Part shown: positions 29,426 to 38,903 of the stretch, piece after piece
How positions within the stretch are numbered: position 1 is the first letter of the stretch
Layout of the letters: each line of letters begins with the position of its first letter
NCBI RefSeq assembly: GCF_002101375.1
Contig: NZ_CP015207.1
Span: forward strand, 3,054,001 to 3,118,000
Origin: Sporosarcina ureae
GTDB lineage: Bacteria > Bacillota > Bacilli > Bacillales_A > Planococcaceae
Length of the DNA stretch: 64,000 nt
Direction: 5' to 3'
Position numbers and translations under genes: made by a program
Notes under the pieces: model-generated
What the model was told of the DNA's origin: nothing
Database searches by the model: none
What the model saw: the letters and a program-made list of their open reading frames with translations, nothing else

Positions 29426-30619
29426 ATGAGTAGTGAGCTACTCGACGCACTGACAGCTCTTGAACAGCAAAAAGGTATTTCAAGAGACGTAATAGTCGAT
29501 GCAATTGAAGCGGCGCTTGTAACAGCGTACAAACGAAATTTTAACCAAGCACAAAACGTGCGTGTGGATTTGAACTTAAATAAAGGCACAATGGCTGTCT
29601 ATTCACGTAAAGACGTAGTTGAAGAAGTGGAAGACGAGCGGTTACAAATTTCATTGGAAGATGCACAACTCATCAATCCAGTATATGAACTAACCGATGT
29701 CGTTGAAGAAGAAGTCACACCGCGTGACTTTGGACGAATTGCTGCTCAAACTGCTAAGCAAGTTGTAACGCAGCGTGTACGTGAAGCTGAACGCGGTTTG
29801 ATCTATGAAGAGTATATCGATCGCGAAGAAGATATCGTCAACGGAATCGTAGAGCGTATGGATCCGAAAAACTTATTCGTTGGATTAGGAAAAGTGGAAG
29901 CGGTTTTGCCGTCAAGCGAACAAATTCAAACAGAATCATATGCACCACACGATCGCATCAAAGTATATATTACCAAAGTTGAAAGAACAGCACGCGGACC
30001 GCAAGTGTTTGTTTCTAGAACTCATCCAGGCCTATTACGGCGCTTATTTGAACTGGAAGTACCTGAAATATACGATGGTACAGTAGAAATCAAATCGATT
30101 GCACGTGAAGCGGGCGATCGATCGAAAATTTCTGTTTACACAACAAACGAAGAAGTGGATCCTGTAGGCTCTTGTGTCGGTTCAAGAGGTGCGCGTGTAC
30201 AAACTATTTCAAATGAATTGAATGGCGAAAAGGTAGATATCGTAGAATGGTCTGAAGACCCGGTAATCTTCGTTGCAAATGCGTTGAGCCCTTCAAAAGT
30301 AATTGATGTACAAGTGAACGAAGAAGAACGTTCCACTACTGTTGTTGTGCCCGATTACCAACTCTCATTGGCAATCGGGAAAAGAGGCCAGAATGCAAGA
30401 TTGGCTGCTAAATTAACAGGCTGGAAAATTGATATCAAAAGTGAAACGGATGCCAGAGAATTAGGGATCTATCCCCGTGAAGAATCTCTAGCTGTTCTAA
30501 TAGAAGAGCCAGATGCTAGTGCAGATGAGTTCTTGGAAGCTTACGAGTATGAAGATGAAACACCAGCTGAATCAGCTGAAGATTTTGATTTATACGCAGA
30601 TGAAGACAAAGAAGATTGA
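29426..30619 (+). CDS. nusA: Transcription termination/antitermination factor NusA
   Basis: A 397-residue RNA-polymerase-binding factor. In order it has the N-terminal RNAP-binding domain (to about 125, starting SSELLDALTAL), an S1 domain (about 135-200), and KH1 and KH2 (DPVGSCVGSRGARVQ and LAIGKRGQNARLAAKLTGWKID). A long acidic tail follows. Three in-frame starts exist (GTG 29417, ATG 29420, ATG 29426); TAGGAG at 29412-29417 best fits 29426, giving the family's usual N-terminus. Confidence 0.98.
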   Translation: MSSELLDALTALEQQKGISRDVIVDAIEAALVTAYKRNFNQAQNVRVDLNLNKGTMAVYSRKDVVEEVEDERLQISLEDAQLINPVYELTDVVEEEVTPRDFGRIAAQTAKQVVTQRVREAERGLIYEEYIDREEDIVNGIVERMDPKNLFVGLGKVEAVLPSSEQIQTESYAPHDRIKVYITKVERTARGPQVFVSRTHPGLLRRLFELEVPEIYDGTVEIKSIAREAGDRSKISVYTTNEEVDPVGSCVGSRGARVQTISNELNGEKVDIVEWSEDPVIFVANALSPSKVIDVQVNEEERSTTVVVPDYQLSLAIGKRGQNARLAAKLTGWKIDIKSETDARELGIYPREESLAVLIEEPDASADEFLEAYEYEDETPAESAEDFDLYADEDKED

Positions 30620-30640
30620 TTTGGAAAGGATTGCATGCTG

Positions 30641-30919
30641 ATGTCGAACAATCGGAAAATCCCTTTGCGTAAATGTGCAGCGACTGGTGACATGTTACCT
30701 AAAAAAGAAATGATTCGAATTGTCCGTACGAAAGAAGGCGAAGTATCCGTAGATTTGACAGGAAAGAAGTCAGGCCGCGGTACATACGTTTCCAAAACGG
30801 AGGATGCCGTAGAAAAAGCACGTAAACAACACTCGATTGAACATCAATTGAATGTCAAAGTACCAGATGAAGTCTACGAAGACCTTTTGCATGCAATTCG
30901 TCGAGAGGCAATTAAATGA
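30641..30919 (+). CDS. rnpM: RNase P modulator RnpM (YlxR)
   Basis: A 92-residue basic RNA-binding protein of the YlxR family, recognisable by RKIPLRKCAATGDMLPKKEMIRIVR and TGKKSGRGTYVS. In B. subtilis it binds RNase P RNA and modulates its activity. ATG 30641 is ten bases after GGAAAGGA; ATG 30635 (two residues longer) is possible but only four bases away. It overlaps rplGA by 4 bp. Confidence 0.93.
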   Translation: MSNNRKIPLRKCAATGDMLPKKEMIRIVRTKEGEVSVDLTGKKSGRGTYVSKTEDAVEKARKQHSIEHQLNVKVPDEVYEDLLHAIRREAIK

Positions 30920-31266
30920 CAAAAGATCCTTCAAAAATTTATCAATTGCTTGGCATGGCGGCTCGTGCACGTAAAATTGCAACGGGTGAAGATTTAGTCG
31001 TGCAGGCGGTTCGTTCAGGTGAAGCGCATCTGGTCATCCTATCAGGTGATGCATCAAAGAACACAATGAAAAAATTAACGAATAAATGTAATACGTATAA
31101 CGTTGAGAAGTATGTATTTGGAAGTCGTGAAGAACTTGGGCATGCAATTGGAAAAGAAGCTCGAGTCGTCTTGGCACTAACAGATAAAGGATTCGCAAAA
31201 AAGTTATCCGAGCTTCTCAATGAATTTAATCGGGGGTGGGCTAATGACGAAAATGAAAGTACATGA
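30916..31266 (+). CDS. rplGA: L7Ae-family ribosomal/K-turn-binding protein (YlxQ)
   Basis: A 116-residue L7Ae/L30e/Gadd45-fold protein, with [24 protein letters not shown] and [16 protein letters not shown] as signature segments. In B. subtilis YlxQ binds K-turn RNA; its cellular target is unclear. The ATG overlaps the rnpM stop by 4 bp, and its 3' end overlaps infB by 23 bp, so all three are tightly coupled. Confidence 0.93.
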   Translation: MTKDPSKIYQLLGMAARARKIATGEDLVVQAVRSGEAHLVILSGDASKNTMKKLTNKCNTYNVEKYVFGSREELGHAIGKEARVVLALTDKGFAKKLSELLNEFNRGWANDENEST

Positions 31267-33532
31267 ATATGCCAGATCAATAGGAAAAACAAGTAGAGAT
31301 CTTGCTGCAGAATTACTTAAGAGTGATATTGTGATTAAGAGCCATATGGAAGAATTAGATCCAGTTTCAATTGCAAAATTAGATGAAAAGTTCGGTGATT
31401 TGAAAAAGCCTGAAGTGAAAACTACTACAGTTAAGCCAGCGAGCAAACCAGCAGGCCAAAGAACGGATCGTCCAAGCAATACAAATAAACCAGCTACAAC
31501 ACAAGGGACTAACCGTCCTGCTGGTAGCCAAGGCGGATCGAATCGTCCAGCTTCAACACGTCCTCAAGGACAATCTACATCAGCTCCGAAAGCGGGAAGC
31601 ACTCAGCCACCACGTCAAGGACAAGGTGCAGGTTCACCACGTCCAGCTGGCGGCGGTGGACGTCCAGGCGGCGGTCGCGGTGGTAGACCACCAGCACGCG
31701 GTATTAACCAAGGACGTCGTAGATACCGTCCGGCAGTACCTGCACAAAAGGTTGAAGTGCCGCTACCAGATAAAATTACTTTTTATGAGTCGTTATCTGT
31801 GGGTGAGTTGGCCAAAAAATTAGGTAAAGAACCTTCTGAGATCATCAAAAAGTTATTCATGCTTGGTGTAATGGCAACCATTAACCAAGAATTAGATAAA
31901 GATGCAATCGAGCTAATTTGTGCGGAATACGAAGTTGAAGTTGAAGAAGAGATCCGTATAGATGTAACAGACTTGGAGATCTACTTCGAAGATCCTGAAG
32001 AGGAAGAAGAAGTACCAGGTGAACTAACGGAAAGACCGCCAGTTGTCACGATTATGGGTCACGTTGACCATGGTAAAACAACATTGCTTGACTCAATTCG
32101 TAACACCAAAGTAACACAAGGTGAAGCGGGTGGAATCACTCAGCATATTGGAGCGTACCAAATTACAGCTAACGGTAAGAAAATCACTTTCCTAGATACA
32201 CCAGGTCACGAAGCTTTTACAACGATGAGAGCACGTGGTGCGAAAGTTACTGACTTAACAATCCTAGTTGTAGCAGCGGATGATGGTGTTATGCCACAAA
32301 CAATTGAAGCAATTAACCATGCGAAAGCGGCAGAAGTTCCAATCATTGTAGCTGTTAACAAAATGGATAAACCGTCTGCAAATCCTGATCGTGTAATGCA
32401 GGAATTGACTGAACACGGTTTAGTGGCAGAAGATTGGGGCGGCGATACGATTTTCGTACCAATTTCCGCACTAAAAGGTGAAGGAATTGATCAGTTACTA
32501 GAAATGGTTCTATTAGTTGCAGAAGTGGGCGAATTTACTGCTGATACTTCCATTAGAGCTAGAGGTACTGTAATTGAAGCGCAGCTCGATAAAGGAAAAG
32601 GCTCTGTTGCTACATTGCTTGTACAAAATGGTACATTGCATGTAGGAGATCCAATCGTTGTTGGAAATACGTATGGTCGCGTTCGGGCCATGGTCAGTGA
32701 CCTTGGTCGTCGTGTAAAAGAAGCAGGTCCTTCCACTCCAGTAGAAATAACTGGATTGAGCGATGTTCCATTTGCAGGAGATCGTTTCGTCGTATTTAAA
32801 GATGAAAAAACTGCTCGTCAAATCGGTGAAACACGTGCTGGAGAAGCACTTCAAGAACAGCGTGTGGAGAAAACACGTGTAACACTTGATAACTTGTTTG
32901 ATCAAATGAAACAAGGCGAAATGAAAGAATTGAACTTAATTGTTAAAGCAGACGTACAAGGTGCGGTCGAGGCAATGGCTTCTTCTCTTATGAAAATTGA
33001 AGTAGAAGGCGTTAACGTCAAAATTATCCACACGGGTGCAGGGGCAATCAATGAGTCCGATATTTCTTTGGCAGCTGCATCTAACGCAATCGTTATTGGA
33101 TTTAACGTCCGTCCAGATACCAATGCAAAACGTGCCGCAGAAGCAGAAGGCGTAGACATTCGTCTGCATCGTGTTATTTATAAAGTAATTGAAGAAATCG
33201 AATCAGCTATGACAGGCCTACTGGATCCTGAGTATGAAGAGAAAGTAATAGGTCAGGCAGAAGTTCGTGAAACGTTTAAAGTATCTAAGATCGGAACGAT
33301 TGCAGGAAGCTATGTAATCGATGGTAAAATCACAAGAGACGCTGGCGTTCGTGTTTTGCGCGATAACATTGTAGTCTTTGAAGGCGAATTAGATACATTG
33401 AAGCGTTTCAAAGATGATGCAAAAGAAGTTGCAAAAGGCTATGAATGTGGTATTACAATTAAAAAATTCAATGATGTCAAAGAAGGAGATATCATCGAAG
33501 CGTACGTTATGGAAGAAATTAAAAGAGCATGA
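31244..33532 (+). CDS. infB: Translation initiation factor IF-2
   Basis: A 762-residue GTPase that places initiator tRNA on the 30S subunit. It has an IF2N domain (about 1-50), a Gly/Pro/Arg/Gln-rich low-complexity linker (about 65-165), and a second N-domain ([20 protein letters not shown]). The G domain starts with GHVDHGKTT near 271, followed by DTPGHEAF and NKMDK, then domains II-IV. Start ATG 31244 sits behind GGGGGTGG (31232-31239). It overlaps ylxP by 4 bp. Confidence 0.98.
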   Translation: MTKMKVHEYARSIGKTSRDLAAELLKSDIVIKSHMEELDPVSIAKLDEKFGDLKKPEVKTTTVKPASKPAGQRTDRPSNTNKPATTQGTNRPAGSQGGSNRPASTRPQGQSTSAPKAGSTQPPRQGQGAGSPRPAGGGGRPGGGRGGRPPARGINQGRRRYRPAVPAQKVEVPLPDKITFYESLSVGELAKKLGKEPSEIIKKLFMLGVMATINQELDKDAIELICAEYEVEVEEEIRIDVTDLEIYFEDPEEEEEVPGELTERPPVVTIMGHVDHGKTTLLDSIRNTKVTQGEAGGITQHIGAYQITANGKKITFLDTPGHEAFTTMRARGAKVTDLTILVVAADDGVMPQTIEAINHAKAAEVPIIVAVNKMDKPSANPDRVMQELTEHGLVAEDWGGDTIFVPISALKGEGIDQLLEMVLLVAEVGEFTADTSIRARGTVIEAQLDKGKGSVATLLVQNGTLHVGDPIVVGNTYGRVRAMVSDLGRRVKEAGPSTPVEITGLSDVPFAGDRFVVFKDEKTARQIGETRAGEALQEQRVEKTRVTLDNLFDQMKQGEMKELNLIVKADVQGAVEAMASSLMKIEVEGVNVKIIHTGAGAINESDISLAAASNAIVIGFNVRPDTNAKRAAEAEGVDIRLHRVIYKVIEEIESAMTGLLDPEYEEKVIGQAEVRETFKVSKIGTIAGSYVIDGKITRDAGVRVLRDNIVVFEGELDTLKRFKDDAKEVAKGYECGITIKKFNDVKEGDIIEAYVMEEIKRA

Positions 33533-33807
33533 TTGTTTACGCGGAATGTTCTTTCTACATCCCAGCAGCGGCTTCTTTAAAAGACAAGCGAGCCGTTTTG
33601 AATCAGATGAGGGATCGAGTGAAAAACTCCTATAATGTATCTGTTGCAGAAATTGATCATCAGGATTTATGGCAACGTACTACATTCGCTTTAGTTGCCG
33701 TGGCATCTTCCAAAGATGCTGCGGAACGAGAAGTGAGACGAGCGATTCGTCTGTTTGAATCCAATCCTAATTGGGAAATGACTGCGTGTACAGTAGACTA
33801 CTTATGA
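33529..33807 (+). CDS. ylxP: DUF503 family protein YlxP
   Basis: A 92-residue protein with the DUF503 core [42 protein letters not shown]. Its position between infB and rbfA is strongly conserved in Firmicutes, suggesting a role in ribosome assembly or translation, though the biochemical function is not established. It overlaps infB by 4 bp. Confidence 0.92.
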   Translation: MIVYAECSFYIPAAASLKDKRAVLNQMRDRVKNSYNVSVAEIDHQDLWQRTTFALVAVASSKDAAEREVRRAIRLFESNPNWEMTACTVDYL

Positions 33808-33829
33808 GCAAAGAACGAGGTGAATTGCC

Positions 33830-34180
33830 ATGTCAGTGCGTGCTAATCGTATAGCTGAGCAAATGAAGAAAGAATTGGGCGATATTATCGGCCAAAAACT
33901 TAAGGATCCACGTATCGGATTTGTGACGGTGACTGGTGTTGATGTAACTGGAGATTTACAACAAGCGAAAATCTTTATTTCTGTTCTAGGGACGGATAAA
34001 GAAAAGGAAGATTCGTTACTTGGGCTTTCCAAAGCAAAAGGTTTCATTCGATCAGAAATTGGTCAAAGAATCCGCCTACGCAAAACACCTGAACTTGAAT
34101 TCGAAATTGATGAATCAGTCGCTTACGGTAACCGGATTGAAAGCTTGATTCGCAAAGTAAATGACGAAAACGAACAATAA
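33830..34180 (+). CDS. rbfA: Ribosome-binding factor A
   Basis: A 116-residue KH-type-fold 30S maturation factor needed for 16S rRNA 5'-end processing and cold growth. Typical segments are [46 protein letters not shown] and the conserved [21 protein letters not shown]. The ATG follows ACGAGGTGAATTGCC. A large hairpin separates it from truB. Confidence 0.97.
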   Translation: MSVRANRIAEQMKKELGDIIGQKLKDPRIGFVTVTGVDVTGDLQQAKIFISVLGTDKEKEDSLLGLSKAKGFIRSEIGQRIRLRKTPELEFEIDESVAYGNRIESLIRKVNDENEQ

Positions 34181-34187
34181 ACAAAAG

Positions 34188-34226
34188 GAGGAAGTTCATA
34201 ATCGCTTAGGCGGTATGACTTCCTCT
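34188..34226 (+). terminator. Large hairpin between rbfA and truB
   Basis: GAGGAAGTTCATA (34188-34200) pairs with TATGACTTCCTC (34214-34225) with one bulged T, capped by an inner TCGC/GCGG stem around TTAG. The 3' flank TCTTCTTAC is only weakly T-rich, so it may act as a partial terminator within the operon. Confidence 0.6.
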
Positions 34227-34277
34227 CTTCTTACATAGAGCAAGTTTTTCTGAATGAATTTAGGAAGAAGGGGTAAG

Positions 34278-35189
34278 ATGAACGGTATTCTACCTTTGTG
34301 GAAAGAGAAAGGTATGACGTCGCATGATTGTGTCTTTAAGCTTCGAAAGATATTACGGACGAAAAAGGTGGGGCATACAGGCACGTTAGATCCTGAAGTG
34401 GAAGGTGTCTTGCCTATCTGTATAGGAAGAGCCACAAAAGTCGCTTCATATATTACAGATGCGGGTAAGGAGTACATCGCGACCGTTTCTATAGGTCGCT
34501 CTACGGAAACCGAAGACGCGCAAGGTGAGACCGTAACAAGTGATTTGACATACAAGGAATTAACAAGGGACCAAATTGAAGAGGCGTTAGAGCAATTAAC
34601 AGGGGAAATCACTCAAATTCCACCCATGTATTCAGCGGTAAAAGTAAACGGCAGACGGCTGTATGAATATGCGCGAAAAGGCATTGAAGTAGAACGGCCA
34701 GTTCGCAAAGTACAGATCTATCAAATTGATCTATTGAATGAAGATCAACTATTCACTGGTGAAGAAGTGACATTTTCCATTAGAATACGATGTGGTAAAG
34801 GAACTTATATTCGGACGTTAGCTGTGCAAATTGGTGAACTTCTTGGATACCCAGCGCATATGGATTCGTTAGTCCGAACTGTTTCAGGAAATTTTGATGA
34901 ATCACATTGTAAAACTCTCGCAGAAGTAGCACAAATGATGGAGCTAGATCAAGTGCAGACGATTTTGCGTCCAATCGAAGATGTATTGACTGATTTTCCG
35001 CAATTTGAAATCGAAGAGGCATCGTTGGAATCTATACGAAATGGTCAAGTGCTTCCCGCAGTATCACTACTAACAGATCACCCTTCCATCATGATGATGT
35101 TCGAAGGTCGTGTGTTGGCCATCTATCAAAATCATCCAACAAAGCCGGGTTTAATGAAACCGGAAAAAATGCTACTAGCTAGTGAGTAA
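34278..35189 (+). CDS. truB: tRNA pseudouridine-55 synthase
   Basis: A 303-residue enzyme that modifies U55 of the T-loop in tRNAs. Catalytic Asp38 lies in VGHTGTLDPEVEGVLP; PPMYSAVKVNGRRLYEYAR and RCGKGTYIRTLAVQIG are also diagnostic. The C-terminus has a PUA-like region. Start ATG 34278 follows AAGGGG; an in-frame ATG at 34254 has no good ribosome-binding site. ribF follows 12 bases after the stop. Confidence 0.97.
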   Translation: MNGILPLWKEKGMTSHDCVFKLRKILRTKKVGHTGTLDPEVEGVLPICIGRATKVASYITDAGKEYIATVSIGRSTETEDAQGETVTSDLTYKELTRDQIEEALEQLTGEITQIPPMYSAVKVNGRRLYEYARKGIEVERPVRKVQIYQIDLLNEDQLFTGEEVTFSIRIRCGKGTYIRTLAVQIGELLGYPAHMDSLVRTVSGNFDESHCKTLAEVAQMMELDQVQTILRPIEDVLTDFPQFEIEEASLESIRNGQVLPAVSLLTDHPSIMMMFEGRVLAIYQNHPTKPGLMKPEKMLLASE

Positions 35190-35201
35190 GGAGAGATAGA
35201 A

Positions 35202-36140
35202 ATGAAAATCTATAGATTACGATATCCGGATTCGATAAATATTCCACAACAACTTGCTTCTTCATTAGCTATTGGATTTTTTGATGGTGTACATAGAGGA
35301 CATCAAGAAGTCATTCGCAATGCAAAAAAAGTTGCAGATGATTTATCGATCGAGACAGCCGTCATGACATTCGACCCCCACCCCTCACAGTTGTTTTCAG
35401 GGAAAAACGTTGGATATATTACACCGATTGAAGAAAAAGTCAGAGTACTTGAATCTCTTGGTGTGGATACGCTATTCATTGTCAGTTTTGATTGGGAACT
35501 AGCTAGTCTTTCACCACAAAGATTCATCGACATCTTTATCAAAGGGCTCGGTGTCAAACATGTTACTGCTGGCTTCGATTTTACGTTTGGTTCAAAAGGT
35601 TCTGGAACGATGAAAGATATGCAAGAGCTATCGGAAGGTGATTTTGGCACAACAGTCATTTCTAAAGTGACTTTCGATCAAGAGAACAAAGTGTCTTCGA
35701 CGGAAATTCGCCAACTGCTATCTACTGGTGATGTAGAAACAGCAGCAGCGCTTCTCGGTCGTCCATTCCGTACATTGGGTGAAGTGATACATGGAGAAAA
35801 ACGAGGCCGCCAGTTAGGTTTTCCGACAGCTAATATCCAAACTGCTGAAGAACACGTAATTCCCGCTAGTGGTGTGTATGCCGTGCGATGCCTAATAGGA
35901 GATACATGGTACCGGGGCGTCTGCAATATGGGCGTAAAGCCAACATTTCATGATCCAGAACACCGAATTCCTACTGCAGAGGTTCATCTGCTAGACGTCA
36001 ATATGGATCTTTACGGACAAAAAATGGCAATTGAATGGTTATACCATATACGTTCTGAACAAAAATTCGATTCACTTGATGCATTAAAAACACAAATCGG
36101 AAAAGACAAGCAAACAGCTAAGGACTTATTAACCGACTAG
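35202..36140 (+). CDS. ribF: Bifunctional riboflavin kinase / FAD synthetase
   Basis: A 312-residue enzyme making FMN and FAD from riboflavin (RibC in B. subtilis). The N-terminal nucleotidyltransferase domain has GFFDGVHRGHQEV and an ISSTEIRQLL-like segment (VSSTEIRQLL). The C-terminal riboflavin kinase domain has EKRGRQLGFPTANI and GVYAVR. No FMN riboswitch precedes it; it is co-transcribed with truB and followed by the rpsO promoter. Confidence 0.97.
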   Translation: MKIYRLRYPDSINIPQQLASSLAIGFFDGVHRGHQEVIRNAKKVADDLSIETAVMTFDPHPSQLFSGKNVGYITPIEEKVRVLESLGVDTLFIVSFDWELASLSPQRFIDIFIKGLGVKHVTAGFDFTFGSKGSGTMKDMQELSEGDFGTTVISKVTFDQENKVSSTEIRQLLSTGDVETAAALLGRPFRTLGEVIHGEKRGRQLGFPTANIQTAEEHVIPASGVYAVRCLIGDTWYRGVCNMGVKPTFHDPEHRIPTAEVHLLDVNMDLYGQKMAIEWLYHIRSEQKFDSLDALKTQIGKDKQTAKDLLTD

Positions 36141-36153
36141 TTGGTTGTTGCAA

Positions 36154-36181
36154 CTGACATAATGCCGTGATATGATACAAT
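36154..36181 (+). promoter_or_regulatory. Sigma-A promoter of rpsO
   Basis: CTGACA at 36154-36159 and TACAAT at 36176-36181 are separated by 16 bases, with an extended -10 TGA at 36173-36175. The predicted transcript starts near 36188, leaving an 84-base leader. Confidence 0.7.
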
Positions 36182-36183
36182 AG

Positions 36184-36271
36184 TGTTCAATACACGAACC
36201 TCTTCTTGGCAACACGAGTCACCAACGTTTGCTCGGGAGATGGGGATACTTTTATTTAGGAGGTGAAAAGG
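36184..36271 (+). promoter_or_regulatory. Structured rpsO leader, candidate S15 autoregulatory site
   Basis: A first hairpin GTTC/GAAC (36185-36188 with 36196-36199) is followed by TTGG/CCAA (36206-36209 with 36222-36225). The loop of the second contains CGAG (36215-36218), which can pair with CTCG at 36232-36235, a pseudoknot. S15 represses its own mRNA in several bacteria through such leaders; the binding here is inferred. Confidence 0.5.
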
Positions 36272-36541
36272 ATGGCTATTACACAAGAGCGCAAAGCTGA
36301 ATTGATCAACGAGTTCAAGACTCATGAAAATGATACTGGATCTGCTGATGTTCAGATTGCTATCCTTACTGAAGAGATCAATAACCTGAACGGCCACTTA
36401 CGTACTCACAAGAAAGATCACCACTCACGTCGTGGTTTGTACAAAATGGTTGGTACACGTCGTCGTCTATTGAGATATCTACGTGAAACTAACGTTCAAC
36501 GTTACCGTGATCTTATTGCATCACTTGGCTTACGCCGTTAA
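36272..36541 (+). CDS. rpsO: 30S ribosomal protein S15
   Basis: An 89-residue S15 protein, an early 16S rRNA-binding assembly protein. The whole sequence is typical: [49 protein letters not shown]. Start ATG 36272 follows AGGAGGTGA (36258-36266), a perfect anti-SD complement. It is flanked by its own promoter and terminator, then pnp, the near-universal pairing. Confidence 0.99.
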   Translation: MAITQERKAELINEFKTHENDTGSADVQIAILTEEINNLNGHLRTHKKDHHSRRGLYKMVGTRRRLLRYLRETNVQRYRDLIASLGLRR

Positions 36542-36551
36542 TAAGACTGAG

Positions 36552-36574
36552 AAGCGGGCTTTGCCCGCTTTTTT
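36552..36574 (+). terminator. Intrinsic terminator after rpsO
   Basis: AAGCGGGC (36552-36559) pairs with GCCCGCTT (36563-36570), loop TTT, followed by Ts to 36574. Confidence 0.92.
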
Positions 36575-36606
36575 CTATGGAATTAAGATGAAATATTTCG
36601 CATACA

Positions 36607-36624
36607 TGTATCACGTTTGATACA
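36607..36624. promoter_or_regulatory. Palindrome in the pnp upstream region
   Basis: TGTATCA (36607-36613) and TGATACA (36618-36624) form a perfect inverted repeat around CGTT. TTGATA within it could also serve as a -35 with TACTAG at 36640 as a poor -10. It could be an operator or an mRNA hairpin; PNPase is often controlled through its leader. Confidence 0.4.
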
Positions 36625-36680
36625 CTATTACTAATTACATACTAGATGTATACAGTTTTACAATAGAGAGGAGTTCTACA

Positions 36681-38813
36681 ATGTCAGAACAGAAAAAAGT
36701 TTATACACTCGATTGGGCTGGACGTACGCTTACAATCGAAGCCGGCCAACTTGCAAAGCAAGCTAACGGTGCGGTGCTCGTTCGCTATGGCGAAACAACA
36801 GTACTTTCCACGGTGACTGCTTCTAAGAAACCAAAACCTCTAGACTTCTTCCCACTTACAGTGAATTATGAAGAACGCATGTACTCGGTTGGTAAGATCC
36901 CAGGAGGATTTATCAAGCGTGAAGGGCGCCCTTCAGAAAATGCTGTATTGACTAGCCGGTTAATTGACCGTCCAATCAGACCTTTATTCCCTGATGGCTT
37001 CCGTAACGATGTACAAGTGATTTCACTTGTTATGTCAGTGGATCAGGATTGTTCCTCTGAGATTTCAGCTATGATCGGGTCTTCTTTGGCTTTATCTATC
37101 TCGGATATTCCATTTGATGGTCCAATCGCAGGCGTTCAAGTAGGTCGTATAGATGGAGAATTCATCGTCAATCCTACACCGGATCAGCTTGAAACATCAG
37201 AAATTGATTTAGTCGTTGCAGGTACAAAACATGCAATCAACATGGTAGAAGCAGGAGCTAAAGAAGTTTCTGAAGAGATCATGTTAGAAGCAATTATGTT
37301 TGGTCACGATCAAATTAAGAAATTAGTCGAATTCCAAGAAAAAATTATAGCTGAAATTGGCAAGCTAAAGTTCGAAATTGAATTATTCGAACTGGATGCG
37401 GATATCAGTAAAGAAGTAAAAGATCGTTGTGAAAATGAACTTATGACAGCCATCCAAACTGAAGAAAAGCACGCGCGTGAAGAGGCAATCAACGAAGTGA
37501 AAGCAGCTGTACTTGAGCATTACACAGAAGCTGAAGCTGACGATGTGACAATTAAGCAAGTGAAAGCGGTTCTTGAGCAAATGGTGAAAGATGAAGTACG
37601 TCGTTTGATTACAGTCGACAAAGTTCGTCCGGATGGCCGTAGACTTGACGAAATTCGTCCATTATCATCTGAAACAGGACTCTTACCTCGCACGCATGGT
37701 TCTTCATTATTCACACGTGGACAAACGCAAGTACTAAGTGTATGTACATTAGGTGCGCTTGGTGAAAATCAGATTATTGATGGCATTGGTTCAGATGAGT
37801 CTAAGCGCTTTATGCATCATTACAATTTCCCGAACTTCAGTGTCGGTGAAACAGGTCCGATTCGTGGTCCGGGTCGTCGTGAAATTGGTCACGGTGCATT
37901 AGGAGAGCGGGCATTACTGCCTATGCTTCCAGATGAAGTAGAATTCCCTTACACAATGCGTCTAGTTGCTGAAGTATTGGAGTCTAATGGTTCTTCTTCA
38001 CAAGCATCGATCTGTGCTTCTACAATGGCTATGATGGACGCTGGCGTACCCCTAAAAGCACCTGTAGCAGGAATTGCAATGGGATTGATCAAAAAAGATG
38101 AAGATTATTCTATTCTGTCAGATATTCAAGGAATGGAAGACCACTTAGGCGATATGGACTTTAAAGTAGCAGGTACTAATAATGGTATTACTGCTCTTCA
38201 AATGGATATCAAAATCGATGGTTTATCTCGACAGATTTTAGAAGAATCTCTTGCGCAAGCAAAAATCGGTCGTATCAAAATTCTGGATCATATGTTGACG
38301 ACAATTTCTTCAACACGTGAAGAATTATCTGAGTACGCTCCGAAGATTATCGTCATCCATATCAAACCGGACAAGATTCGTGATGTGATCGGACCAGGTG
38401 GGAAAGTAATTAATAAAATTATCGAAGAAACTCAAGTTAAAATCGATACAGAGCAAGATGGAACGATTTATATCGCATCACCAAACTCTGAAATGAATGA
38501 AAAAGCTAAGAACATGATTGAAAATATCGTACGTGAAGCGAAAGTAGGCGAATACTACTTAGCAAAAGTTAAGCGTATTGAGAAGTTCGGTGCATTCTTA
38601 GAAATCTTCCCAGGCAAAGATGGCTTGCTTCATATTTCGGAAATTCAGGAAGCACGTACGAAAGAAGTGGAAGATGTATTAAAATTAGAAGATGAACTAT
38701 TTGTAAAAGTAATTGAAATCGACAGACAAGGTCGAGTAAACCTTTCACGCAAAGTAGTCATTCTAGAAGAAAAAGAAAAAGAACAAAAACAAGAACAAGC
38801 TAACAAAGAATAA
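36681..38813 (+). CDS. pnp: Polynucleotide phosphorylase
   Basis: A 710-residue 3'-5' exoribonuclease. It has two RNase PH domains (about 10-145 and 310-545, with [16 protein letters not shown] and [15 protein letters not shown]) joined by an all-alpha segment. A KH domain ([20 protein letters not shown]) and an S1 domain ([15 protein letters not shown]) follow, ending in a short Lys/Glu/Gln-rich tail. It degrades mRNA and is part of Firmicute degradosome-like assemblies with RNase Y and RNase J, both encoded in this window. Confidence 0.99.
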   Translation: MSEQKKVYTLDWAGRTLTIEAGQLAKQANGAVLVRYGETTVLSTVTASKKPKPLDFFPLTVNYEERMYSVGKIPGGFIKREGRPSENAVLTSRLIDRPIRPLFPDGFRNDVQVISLVMSVDQDCSSEISAMIGSSLALSISDIPFDGPIAGVQVGRIDGEFIVNPTPDQLETSEIDLVVAGTKHAINMVEAGAKEVSEEIMLEAIMFGHDQIKKLVEFQEKIIAEIGKLKFEIELFELDADISKEVKDRCENELMTAIQTEEKHAREEAINEVKAAVLEHYTEAEADDVTIKQVKAVLEQMVKDEVRRLITVDKVRPDGRRLDEIRPLSSETGLLPRTHGSSLFTRGQTQVLSVCTLGALGENQIIDGIGSDESKRFMHHYNFPNFSVGETGPIRGPGRREIGHGALGERALLPMLPDEVEFPYTMRLVAEVLESNGSSSQASICASTMAMMDAGVPLKAPVAGIAMGLIKKDEDYSILSDIQGMEDHLGDMDFKVAGTNNGITALQMDIKIDGLSRQILEESLAQAKIGRIKILDHMLTTISSTREELSEYAPKIIVIHIKPDKIRDVIGPGGKVINKIIEETQVKIDTEQDGTIYIASPNSEMNEKAKNMIENIVREAKVGEYYLAKVKRIEKFGAFLEIFPGKDGLLHISEIQEARTKEVEDVLKLEDELFVKVIEIDRQGRVNLSRKVVILEEKEKEQKQEQANKE

Positions 38814-38835
38814 ACAATCAACAATCAATCGGTCA

Positions 38836-38878
38836 AAAAAGCCTCTTCCTGCACAAGTTGCGGCGAAGGAGGCTTTTT
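38836..38878 (+). terminator. Intrinsic terminator after pnp
   Basis: AAAAAGCCTC (38836-38845) pairs with GAGGCTTTTT (38869-38878), enclosing an inner CTTC/GAAG option. The T-run is part of the 3' stem arm, so it could act in both orientations. Confidence 0.85.
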
Positions 38879-38903
38879 GTACTTTACATAAGGAGTGAAA
38901 TCT

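Noticed and set aside
31626-31823. ORF in another frame of infB
   Set aside because: It arises from the Gly/Arg/Pro-rich low-complexity linker of IF-2 and is not a separate gene.
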